Origin: CAWEHT01 sp963808455 | GTDB taxonomy: Bacteria; Chloroflexota; Anaerolineae; CG2-30-64-16 | DNA length: 6,722 nucleotides | Direction: 5' to 3' | NCBI GenBank assembly: GCA_963808455.1 | Contig: CAWEHT010000171.1 | Coordinates: 1-6,722, forward strand | Part shown: in pieces, positions 1 to 5,504 of the stretch | How positions within the stretch are numbered: the stretch's first letter is position 1 | Layout: every line of letters starts with the position of its first letter | Notes under the pieces: model-generated | What the model was told of the DNA's origin: nothing | Databases searched by the model: none | The model's input: only the letters and a program-made list of their open reading frames with translations | Translations under genes and position numbers: made by a program

Positions 1-68
1 CGCTCTGCCGGGGAGGATGCATTCAATTTTTCCATCCCCCTCCGCACCTCTCACAGGTTTTGTAGGTT

Positions 69-346
69 TCACAGCAACGGGGCGGCGGACACCCGCAGCG
101 TTCCGTTTCGGTAAGGGGAACTCTCCTGTCCCTTACATTCGGGGCAAATGCCGATCGGCAGCACAGCTTCCAGGCTCTGATGCGGACGCGGGATCACGTG
201 GACCGAGATCAACTCGCCCACGCGCCGGGCCGCGGCGGCACCGGCGTCGGTGACCATACGCACCGCGGCCACGTCGCCGCGAACCATGGCAGTGACGTAG
301 CCGGAACCATTTTCTCCCAGCCGACCATGCCCTCTTTCGCGAAAGC
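69..346 (-). pseudogene. BMC-domain microcompartment shell protein, 5'-truncated and frameshifted
   Basis: The reverse strand encodes the core of a BMC-H type shell protein, the small hexamer-forming protein that tiles the facets of bacterial microcompartments. In order I see VGWEKM, then after a one-base shift GSGYVTAMVRGDVAAV, then DAGAAAARRVGELISVHVIPRPH and finally the LEAVLPIG that normally ends the fold. The frame breaks at forward 307-308, where two C bases stand in place of an expected three, so the long open frame only begins at 287. About the first 30 residues of the family (the usual ALGMIETKGLVGAIEAAD-like segment) are absent; similarity stops near 346. After PIG (forward 150) the frame continues about 26 residues to a stop at 69-71, including an unusual CPEC motif. 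The family assignment is firm. That the gene is non-functional is an inference from the missing N-terminus and the shift. Confidence 0.82.
334..345. repeat. 12-bp perfect palindrome at the BMC/mutase breakpoint
   Basis: CTTTCGCGAAAG is a perfect 12-bp palindrome. It lies exactly where similarity to the BMC protein ends on one strand and just before similarity to the phosphohexomutase begins on the other. It could be a recombination or deletion scar, or the remnant of an operator between two divergent genes. A 12-bp palindrome can also occur by chance. Confidence 0.45.
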
Positions 347-367
347 AGGGTAAGGGAAAGGGCTGCG

Positions 368-802
368 ATGATAATCACGGCTTCTCACAACGAACCCGAG
401 TGGAATGGAATCAAATTCCTCCTGAACGGGCGCGGGGTTGTTCAGTCTGAACTCGACCGGATTCTCAAACGTCACGGGGACGGCTCTAGGGCGGCCGGCG
501 CGGCCTCCGAACGACCGGGCCCACAACCATCCTACAACGCGGAGCTGGTGAAGATCGCTGGCGAGGGGTCATGTGAGGGCGTCAAAGTCGCGACCGACCT
601 CAACGGGGGAGCCGCAATCGCACATGCCCCTGCGATTCTGCGGGCCCTAGGGTGCGACCTGGCTGTGCTGGGAGGGACGCCGGGCCTCTTCAGCCGGAGC
701 ATCGACCGGCGCTTCGCTGCCGGGCCTATCCGTTCCAGCTGTCGGGCGGCATGCGCCAGCGGGTCGGGATTGCCATGGCCATCGCCTGCTCGCCCCAGCT
801 GA
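368..802 (+). pseudogene. Alpha-D-phosphohexomutase (phosphomannomutase/phosphoglucomutase family) internal fragment
   Basis: The family interconverts sugar 1- and 6-phosphates through a phosphoserine. The frame opens with MIITASHNEPEWNGIK, the catalytic loop that in intact proteins lies roughly 90-110 residues into domain 1; Ser6 here corresponds to the phosphorylated serine. Further on, residues 72-101 (VKVATDLNGG, then PAILRALGCDLAVL) match the start of domain 2. Family-like sequence ends near residue 111 (GTPGLFSRS, about base 700). The metal-binding DGDxDR loop, the sugar-binding domain 3 and the phosphate-binding domain 4 are all absent. The last 30 or so codons, to the stop at 800-802, run out of frame through the neighbouring ABC ATPase and are meaningless. 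There is no ribosome binding site at 368, so that ATG is probably an internal codon of the lost gene. Which sugar the enzyme used cannot be told. Confidence 0.8.
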
Positions 803-1266
803 TCATCGCCGACGAGCCGACCACCGCCCTCGACGTGACCGTCCAGGCCCAGGTGGTGGACCTGTTCCAGCGGCTGCGCGCCCGGACCGGCATGGCGCTC
901 ATCTGGATCACGCACGACCTGGGGGTGGTGGCGGGGCTGGCGGACCGTGTGCTCGTGATGTACGGCGGGCGCCCCGCCGAGATCGCGCCGGTCGACGATC
1001 TGTACGAGACGCCTCGCCACCCGTACACGGCCGGCCTGCTGGCAGCGCTGCCCCGTCTCGATTCGGATGAGCGCAGGCGGCTGGTGAGCATCGAGGGCGC
1101 CCCGCCCGATCTGCTGGTCGCGCTCGCCCACTGCCCCTTCGCCCCGCGCTGCGGCTTTGCCATCCCGCGTTGCTGGGAGGAGCTCCCTCCCCTGGTCCAG
1201 GTGGGGGCACGGCGCTGGGCCGCCTGTTTCGGCGACCCGTCGAAGAGAGGGAGGGCCGATGCCTGA
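652..1266 (+). pseudogene. DppD/OppD-type peptide ABC transporter ATPase, N-terminally truncated
   Basis: This is the ATP-hydrolysing subunit of a dipeptide/oligopeptide (or nickel/sugar oligomer) importer of the PepT family. The frame is open from ATG 652, but recognisable sequence starts only at about 721 with RAYPFQLSGGMRQR, the ABC signature. Walker B (LIIADEPTTALD), the H-loop (WITHDLG) and the C-terminal oligo_HPY region (RHPYTAGLLAALP) follow. Four cysteines are spaced CX5CX6CX17C near the end, the pattern associated with an iron-sulfur site in OppD-like subunits. Walker A and the Q-loop, roughly the first 150 residues, are missing, so it cannot bind ATP normally. Codons 652-720 read through mutase-derived DNA in another frame. 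The stop overlaps the next ATPase by 8 bases, the usual dppD-dppF arrangement. Confidence 0.85.
1248..1254 (+). promoter_or_regulatory. Ribosome binding site for the DppF-like ATPase
   Basis: AGGGAGG lies four bases before ATG 1259, inside the end of the dppD remnant. It decides the start at 1259 over an in-frame upstream ATG at 1157, which would put about 34 unrelated residues before the conserved N-terminus. Confidence 0.75.
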
Positions 1267-2290
1267 GGGCTCGCCGCTGCTGAGGGTTGCCGGCCTCAAG
1301 AAATATTTCCCCATCACCGGCGGGCTGCTGGGCCGGCAGGTCGGCCAGGTGAAAGCGGTCGATGATATCTCGTTCGACATCCGGCGCGGCGAGACGCTCG
1401 GGCTGGTCGGCGAGAGCGGCTGCGGAAAGTCTACGGCCGGGCGGACCATCCTGCAGCTCCATCGGCCCACAGGCGGCCAGGTCTTCTTCGACGACCGCGA
1501 GCTGACGGGCCTGGCCCCCGACGAGCTCCGCCGCCTGCGCCCCCGCATGCAAATCATCTTTCAGGACCCCTACGCCTCGCTCAACCCGCGCCACCCGGTG
1601 GGCAAGATCGTGGGCGAGCCGCTGGTCATCCACGGCCTGATGGGGGGCGCGCAGCTGCACGACCGCGTGGCTGAGCTGCTGGAGCTGGTGGGGCTGAACC
1701 CGGCCTACGTGCGGCGATATCCGCACGAATTCTCGGGCGGGCAGCGCCAGCGCATCATGATCGCGCGGGCACTGTCGGCGAACCCGGACTTCGTGGTCTG
1801 CGACGAGCCCATCTCCGCCCTGGACGTTTCGATCCGGGCCCAGGTGGTCAACCTCCTGCTCGACCTGCAGGCCAGGCTCGGGCTGGCCTACCTCTTCATC
1901 GCCCACGACCTGAGCATGGTAAAGCACATCTCACACCGCATCGCGGTGATGTACCTCGGCCACATCGTGGAGCTGGCGGACTGTTCGGCGCTGTTCGCCG
2001 ATCCCCTGCATCCTTACACCCAGTCGCTGGCTTCGGCCGTCCCGATCCCCAACCCCAGGCTGGAGCGGCAGCGGGTGCGCTTCATGCTGCCGGGCGAGCC
2101 GCCCAGCCCTGCCAACCCGCCTTCGGGGTGCGTGTTCCACCCGCGCTGCCCCTTGGCCTTCGAGCGCTGCCGGGCCGAGGCGCCTGGCCTGCGCGAGGTC
2201 AGAGGTGGGCATTTCGTGGCGTGCCACCTGGCGGATCAGTCCGGCCGCAGCAAGGTCCTCGGGCGCGGCCCCGGGCAGGAGGCGCTATGA
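1259..2290 (+). CDS. DppF/OppF-type peptide ABC transporter ATP-binding protein
   Basis: A complete 343-residue second ATPase of a peptide-type importer, which would pair with a DppD subunit on the cytoplasmic face of a DppBC permease. All motifs are present: Walker A GESGCGKST (51-59), Q-loop with Gln102 in FQDPYASLNPR, signature SGGQRQR (159-165), Walker B VVCDEPISALD (179-189) and H-loop His216 (IAHDLS). The C-terminal oligo_HPY region begins at HPYTQSLASAVP (251-262). Four cysteines, 291, 297, 304 and 322, have spacing CX5CX6CX17C, identical to that of the dppD remnant upstream. Start 1259 is supported by its ribosome binding site and the 8-base overlap with dppD. No permease or solute-binding gene is in the window and the DppD partner is broken, so this intact gene may lack a working complex here. 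Dipeptide, oligopeptide and sugar oligomer importers cannot be separated from this subunit alone. Confidence 0.93.
   Translation: MPEGSPLLRVAGLKKYFPITGGLLGRQVGQVKAVDDISFDIRRGETLGLVGESGCGKSTAGRTILQLHRPTGGQVFFDDRELTGLAPDELRRLRPRMQIIFQDPYASLNPRHPVGKIVGEPLVIHGLMGGAQLHDRVAELLELVGLNPAYVRRYPHEFSGGQRQRIMIARALSANPDFVVCDEPISALDVSIRAQVVNLLLDLQARLGLAYLFIAHDLSMVKHISHRIAVMYLGHIVELADCSALFADPLHPYTQSLASAVPIPNPRLERQRVRFMLPGEPPSPANPPSGCVFHPRCPLAFERCRAEAPGLREVRGGHFVACHLADQSGRSKVLGRGPGQEAL
2277..2282 (+). promoter_or_regulatory. Perfect ribosome binding site and ATGA coupling signal
   Basis: AGGAGG stands four bases before ATG 2287, whose bases overlap the TGA of the upstream ATPase as ATGA. This is a strong translational-coupling arrangement and shows that the collapsed oxidoreductase behind it was once a proper operon member. 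Confidence 0.75.
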
Positions 2291-2841
2291 GGACGGTTTG
2301 CGAGAATGATGTGATATTTCACGAGGCTGGCGGCCTGCTGCCGAAGGTGCCGTTCCGGGCGCTGGTCCCCAGGGGCAGCGCCCGCATCACGGTGGCCGGC
2401 CGGATCGTGTCGGCGGAGCGGGTGGCGCTGGCCGGCATCCGTGCCCAATGCACGTGCATGGCGATGGGGCAGGCCATGGGCGCTGCCGCATCCCTGGCGG
2501 TTCGACGCGGTGTGCCCTCGCGCGAGGTCCCCGGCCGTGACCTGGGCCATTCCATGTTGCAGCCAGCTTCCAGCCTGGCAACTGCGATGGGGGCGGTGCG
2601 CGCCATTGTGACCAGCCGCCGTCACAGGATGCACAGGATCGGACGGGATAGACACGAAGGTCCCCAGAGGGGATGGATCAGGCCCAAGAAAACATCCTGT
2701 CTATCCGGCCCATCCTGTCCACCCTGTAGGAGTCAGCCCATAGGGACGCAGCAGTCGGGCCGGATGGACCCAACCCGGGCCGCTGGCCTGACGTGGCCCC
2801 GCAACATGATTTCGCTTTCCGCCGTGACATCGTCAACCTGA
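2287..2841 (+). pseudogene. FAD-dependent oxidoreductase (FAD_oxidored type) remnant with internal deletion
   Basis: The frame encodes 184 residues from a well-supported start. The first 14 or so residues (MRTVCENDVIFHEA) resemble the short leader that precedes the FAD-binding strand in this family. Then, with no Rossmann GxGxxG motif, the sequence jumps to the C-terminal FAD-contacting region: VPFRALVPRG (21-30), TVAGRIVSAERVALAGIR (35-52) and CMAMGQAMGAAASLAVRRGVP (57-77). This region aligns by eye with residues 375-431 of the intact paralogue downstream (VPFGIILP, LLVAGRCVAG, VTGQAAGVAAA). About 340 residues appear to be missing between leader and tail. From about residue 88 the sequence loses family character and runs through an inverted repeat to a late stop. 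The AGRC cysteine of the paralogue is isoleucine here. It cannot bind FAD by the normal fold and is most likely a dead remnant. Confidence 0.78.
2624..2727. repeat. Long imperfect inverted repeat with a nested hairpin
   Basis: The left arm (2624-2654, beginning ACAGGATGCACAGGAT and ending GATAGACA) is nearly the reverse complement of the right arm (2698-2727, beginning TGTCTATCC and ending CACCCTGT), with three substitutions and one or two short gaps in about 30 positions. The arms are 43 bases apart, and the spacer holds a smaller perfect hairpin, TCCCC-AGA-GGGGA (2661-2673). The arms are built from repeated ACAGGAT/ATCCTGT units, a kind of intergenic repeat common in some environmental genomes. 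It lies in the decayed tail of the oxidoreductase remnant. It could be a REP- or MITE-like element, or a transcript-stabilising or attenuating hairpin. No T-run follows, so it is not a classical intrinsic terminator. Confidence 0.7.
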
Positions 2842-2868
2842 CGGTCGAGCATGGGGCCGTGCGCCCTT

Positions 2869-2875
2869 GAGGTGA
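2869..2875 (+). promoter_or_regulatory. Ribosome binding site for the intact oxidoreductase
   Basis: GAGGTGA is followed by two A bases and ATG 2878. The alternative in-frame ATG at 2851 has no such site and would add nine residues unlike the family leader, so 2878 is preferred. Confidence 0.6.
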
Positions 2876-2877
2876 AA

Positions 2878-4236
2878 ATGCGACGTATTCGAGTGCCGGC
2901 GCGGTCCGTTCCGGTCTTGGCGGAGACAGACGTGCTCGTCGTCGGCGGCGGTCCCGCCGGCCTCGCGGCAGCCCTCGGCGCGGCCCGCGAGGGCGCCGCG
3001 ACGATGCTGGTCGAGCGCTACGGTTGTTTCGGAGGAACGATCTCCCAGGTCGGCGTGGGCGGCATCGCCTGGTACCGGTACGAGGGGACGACCGACGTCG
3101 AGGGGATCGGCATCGAGTTCGAGCAACGGGCCAAAGGGATAGGCTGCACCGCGCCCGTTCCCGGCTCCTGCAGCGAGTCGCTGGATGCCGAAATGTTCAA
3201 GTACGTGGCCGACGTGCTGCTCCAGGAGGCCGGCGTCCAACCCCTGCTCCATTCCCTCGCCGTCTCCCCGATCATGGAGGGCAAGACCATCGCGGGGATC
3301 ATCACGGAAGGCAAGTCGGGCCGGCAGGCGATCCTGGCCAGACGGGTGATCGACGCCACCGGGGATGCCGACGTCGCCTTTCGCGCGGGGGTGCCATGCC
3401 AGCAGGCCCCGCTGGGCGAAAGGCTGGGTGTCAGCGTCATGTTCTCATGCGCCGGCGTGAACAAGGAGGAGTTTCTCGCCTACGTGAGGGAGAACCCGCC
3501 GACCTTCGCTGACTGGGGCAAGAACTGGGCGATGGAAACGACGGGCAAGGAAGATGCCCTCTTCAGCCCCTATCTCGAGGAGCCCTTCAACCAGGCCCGC
3601 CGCGACTGCGTGATCCCGGCGCACATGGCCAGCATCGGCGGCACCTGGCACACCATCACGGATGCCGGCGAGGCGATCAACCTCAACATGGTCTACATGC
3701 TGGGCTATGACTGCACCGACGTGCGTGACCTGACCCGGGCCGAGATGGAGGGACGGAGCCAGGCCCTGCTGGCCGTCAAGGCGCTCAACAGGTACGTGCC
3801 CGGCTTCCAGCGGGCCACGCTCAGCCGCTTCGGCATGACGCTGGGCACGCGGGATTCCAGGAAGATCCTTGGAAGATACTGCCTGACCGGCCACGACGTG
3901 CGAAACCAGGCCCGCTTCGACGATGCCATCGGCATCTTTCCCGAGTTTCTGGATGGCTACGGCATCCTCATCTTGCCGACGACCGGGCGCTATTTCCAGG
4001 TCCCTTTCGGCATCATCCTCCCGCAGGAGGTGGACAACTTGCTGGTCGCGGGCCGCTGCGTGGCGGGGGACAAGGTCTCCCATGCCGCGACCCGCAACAT
4101 GATGTGTTGCGCCGTCACCGGCCAGGCCGCCGGGGTGGCCGCGGCGGTCTCGCTGCGATGCGGCGTCCCCGTCGACGCGGTGGACATCCAGGCCGTGCAG
4201 CGGGCGCTCGTCAGGCAGGGGGTCCGCATCCGGTGA
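2878..4236 (+). CDS. FAD-dependent oxidoreductase, FAD_oxidored family
   Basis: An intact 452-residue flavoprotein, the usual length for this family. The N-terminal Rossmann fold shows VLVVGGGPAG (19-28), with the ribose-binding acid at Glu46 and the GCFGG segment at 49-53. The mid-region motif VIDATGDADVA (157-167) supplies further FAD contacts. LGTRDSRKILG (322-332) is a conserved arginine-rich segment, and the C-terminal LLVAGRCVAG (388-397) with GQAAGVAAA (415-423) closes the FAD site. No signal peptide or membrane segment is seen, so it is probably cytoplasmic. The substrate is unknown. Relatives often sit beside sugar or peptide importers, which fits the ATPase gene upstream and suggests oxidation of an imported compound. 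It is a paralogue of the remnant at 2287-2841. The 150 or so bases before it show no convincing promoter, so it may depend on readthrough from upstream. Confidence 0.9.
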   Translation: MRRIRVPARSVPVLAETDVLVVGGGPAGLAAALGAAREGAATMLVERYGCFGGTISQVGVGGIAWYRYEGTTDVEGIGIEFEQRAKGIGCTAPVPGSCSESLDAEMFKYVADVLLQEAGVQPLLHSLAVSPIMEGKTIAGIITEGKSGRQAILARRVIDATGDADVAFRAGVPCQQAPLGERLGVSVMFSCAGVNKEEFLAYVRENPPTFADWGKNWAMETTGKEDALFSPYLEEPFNQARRDCVIPAHMASIGGTWHTITDAGEAINLNMVYMLGYDCTDVRDLTRAEMEGRSQALLAVKALNRYVPGFQRATLSRFGMTLGTRDSRKILGRYCLTGHDVRNQARFDDAIGIFPEFLDGYGILILPTTGRYFQVPFGIILPQEVDNLLVAGRCVAGDKVSHAATRNMMCCAVTGQAAGVAAAVSLRCGVPVDAVDIQAVQRALVRQGVRIR

Positions 4237-4246
4237 GCAGGGCCCC

Positions 4247-4275
4247 TTGGGCGCCGCCTCGCCGGGTGTTATAAT
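4247..4275 (+). promoter_or_regulatory. Predicted sigma70-type promoter with extended -10
   Basis: TTGGGC (4247-4252) and a perfect TATAAT (4270-4275) are separated by exactly 17 bases, and TGT immediately before the -10 makes an extended -10 element. In such GC-rich DNA a perfect TATAAT at this spacing is unlikely to be accidental. It would start transcription near 4282, giving a leader of about 110 bases before the sensor kinase at 4392. Confidence 0.65.
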
Positions 4276-4291
4276 CGGTCCAGCCTGCCTC

Positions 4292-4320
4292 GGCCGGCCC
4301 CCGGCCTTCGACGGCCGGCC
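4292..4320 (+). repeat. GC-rich leader hairpin between promoter and kinase gene
   Basis: Two copies of the self-complementary GGCCGGCC (4292-4299 and 4313-4320) can pair. A competing shorter stem, CCGGCC-TTCGAC-GGCCGG (4301-4318), uses part of the second copy. It lies just after the predicted transcription start, so it would fold in the 5' leader of the kinase mRNA. There is no T-run, so I do not call it a terminator. A regulatory role is speculation. Confidence 0.45.
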
Positions 4321-4391
4321 CCGCACGCCTCACCGGGCATCACTGCCAGCTGCTCGAGGGGGCGCCATGCGCCACACCACAAGGGGTCAGC

Positions 4392-5504
4392 ATGATCCGT
4401 GCCCGGTTGCTGTGGGGCTTCGTCCTCATCGCCCTCGTGCCGCTGCTCGGGGTGGGTGTCGGGACGTCGTTGATCAGCTACTTCAACGGCCGGCAGCAGT
4501 CGATCGACCGGTTGGAGTCGGTGGCCGCGCGCGGAAGGAACTGGCCATCCAGTCTTGGGCGGGGTCTCTGCAGCGCGAAGCTGCAGGTCGCGTCGCAGAC
4601 GGACTACCCGCCGAGGTTCGTGAGCACCGCGCTGCAGCTGGCCGACGATGGCACGACCTACGACTGGTACGACTCCCTGGTGCGCAAGCGGCTACAGGCT
4701 CTGGTCGAGCAGTCCCCTCAGTTCCAGGAGGTTTTCCTGCTGGACCTTCACGGCCGTGTAGTCGTTTCGACCGACGTGGCGCGTGAAGGCAAGGATTATA
4801 GCGACACGCTGGAGTTCCGCCGCGGGCTCACGGGGCCCTTTACCCGGCTGCCGTTCCCCGGTGGGACCTCCTCGATCGTGGGCGGCCAGGCCACGGTCGT
4901 CACCACGGTTCCCGTGCGCAGCAACACTGGAGCGCCCCTCGGCCTCATCGGCGGATGTTCGGGCCTGAATATGCTGTCGGCCATCCTGGACGAGCGGACC
5001 GGCCTGGGGGCCACGGGGAGAGCCTACCTGGTTGACGCAGACCACAGGCTTCTGGCAGGCACGCGGCTGCCGGGGGCGGCGGCCGCGGGGGGCGGCGGGC
5101 AGGCGTCTGCCGTCAGCGTTAGCGGCCTCGACGGCGCCATCCGCTCGGGCGGCAGCAACTCCGGCATCTACACCGGGTCCGCAGGCGCCCCCGTCGTCGG
5201 GAGCTCGCGCTGGCTGCCCGACCTCGAGGTGGCCTTGTCGGTGGAGCAGGACGTGTCAGAGGCCCTTGGCGCAGTTTTCGCCACCATCGGCATCAACGCG
5301 GCCATCGAGCTCGTGGCTGTGGCCGTCGCGGTGGTGGCCTCGATCCTGAATGGCGCGCTCCATCGCCGACCCCATCGCCGGCCTGGCAAGCGCCGCATCT
5401 CAGATTGCGGGAGGGGACCTCGACCGTGTGGCAGCGGTGGAGGGGGCCGACGAGATCGGCGCGCTGGCGAAGGCGTTCAACAGCATGACCGCCCAGCTGC
5501 GTGA
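4392..5504 (+). CDS. Sensor histidine kinase, N-terminal dCache sensor half (frameshifted gene, part 1)
   Basis: This half holds the extracytoplasmic sensor of a two-component kinase. A positively charged start (MIRARLLW) leads into membrane helix 1 (residues about 7-29). A dCache-like ligand-binding region follows (about 33-295, with QEVFLLDLHGRVVVSTD, DERTGLGATGRAYLVDADHRLLAG and SSRWLPDLEVALSVEQD as typical stretches), then membrane helix 2 (about 296-319). Meaningful sequence ends at base 5348; the frame then continues about 51 residues of arginine-rich nonsense to a stop at 5504, while HAMP and kinase continue one frame over. Residues 46-63 are also out of register because of two compensating shifts. 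AAGGGG before ATG 4392 is a modest ribosome binding site, and a good promoter lies at 4247-4275. The gene and its 3' part were almost certainly one protein of about 775 residues. Confidence 0.8.
   Translation: MIRARLLWGFVLIALVPLLGVGVGTSLISYFNGRQQSIDRLESVAARGRNWPSSLGRGLCSAKLQVASQTDYPPRFVSTALQLADDGTTYDWYDSLVRKRLQALVEQSPQFQEVFLLDLHGRVVVSTDVAREGKDYSDTLEFRRGLTGPFTRLPFPGGTSSIVGGQATVVTTVPVRSNTGAPLGLIGGCSGLNMLSAILDERTGLGATGRAYLVDADHRLLAGTRLPGAAAAGGGGQASAVSVSGLDGAIRSGGSNSGIYTGSAGAPVVGSSRWLPDLEVALSVEQDVSEALGAVFATIGINAAIELVAVAVAVVASILNGALHRRPHRRPGKRRISDCGRGPRPCGSGGGGRRDRRAGEGVQQHDRPAA
4527..4580 (+). other. Pair of compensating frameshifts in the sensor domain
   Basis: In the frame of the kinase, bases 4527-4580 read RGRNWPSSLGRGLCSAK, which looks unlike the family. 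The neighbouring frame reads RKELAIQSWAGSLQRE, which joins naturally to the preceding RLESVA and the following LQVASQTD. One base is missing in the GC-alternating tract at 4527-4534, and one extra G sits at 4580. The net length change is zero, so the downstream frame is preserved. Confidence 0.7.
5346..5352 (+). other. Frameshift between membrane helix 2 and HAMP
   Basis: The upstream frame reads VVASIL up to base 5348 and the downstream frame starts with ATG 5350 (MARSIADPIAG), as intact relatives read without a break. Base A5349 is surplus: removing it gives CTG ATG GCG and one continuous kinase. In the downstream frame the codon just before ATG 5350 is TGA, so the HAMP-kinase half can only be made by starting at or after 5350 or by ribosomal shifting. 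Confidence 0.75.

Noticed and set aside
17..253. A 78-codon plus-strand frame at the left edge
   Set aside because: It overlaps the BMC remnant in antisense, is rich in arginine and proline at its end and resembles nothing I know. Bases 1-68 hold nothing I can recognise.
69..720. A new microcompartment-associated system formed by BMC, mutase and ABC pieces
   Set aside because: All three pieces are truncated at their junctions, so they are remnants of separate genes rather than working parts of one system.
532..1927. Long minus-strand open frames opposite the ABC transporter genes
   Set aside because: They are arginine- and proline-rich mirror frames of GC-rich coding DNA with no recognisable domain; the plus-strand frames carry complete ABC motifs.
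2624..2727. CRISPR array or intrinsic terminator from the ATCCTGT-type repeats
   Set aside because: The units are short, irregular and inverted rather than regularly spaced direct repeats, and no T-run follows either arm.
3445..4326. A 293-codon minus-strand frame opposite the FAD oxidoreductase
   Set aside because: It shows no family features and its opposite strand is an intact flavoprotein; such long mirror frames are expected at this GC content.
4247..4786. Open frame of 179 codons starting inside the intergenic region and overlapping the kinase
   Set aside because: Its start lies on the predicted promoter and it overlaps the kinase in another frame. Only the short KELAIQSWAGSLQRE piece is meaningful, and that is explained by the paired frameshifts in the kinase.
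5071..5099. G-quadruplex-like run of G tracts in the kinase sensor region
   Set aside because: Only two of the tracts are long and the rest are GG. It encodes an Ala/Gly linker and is compatible with GC-rich codon use alone.
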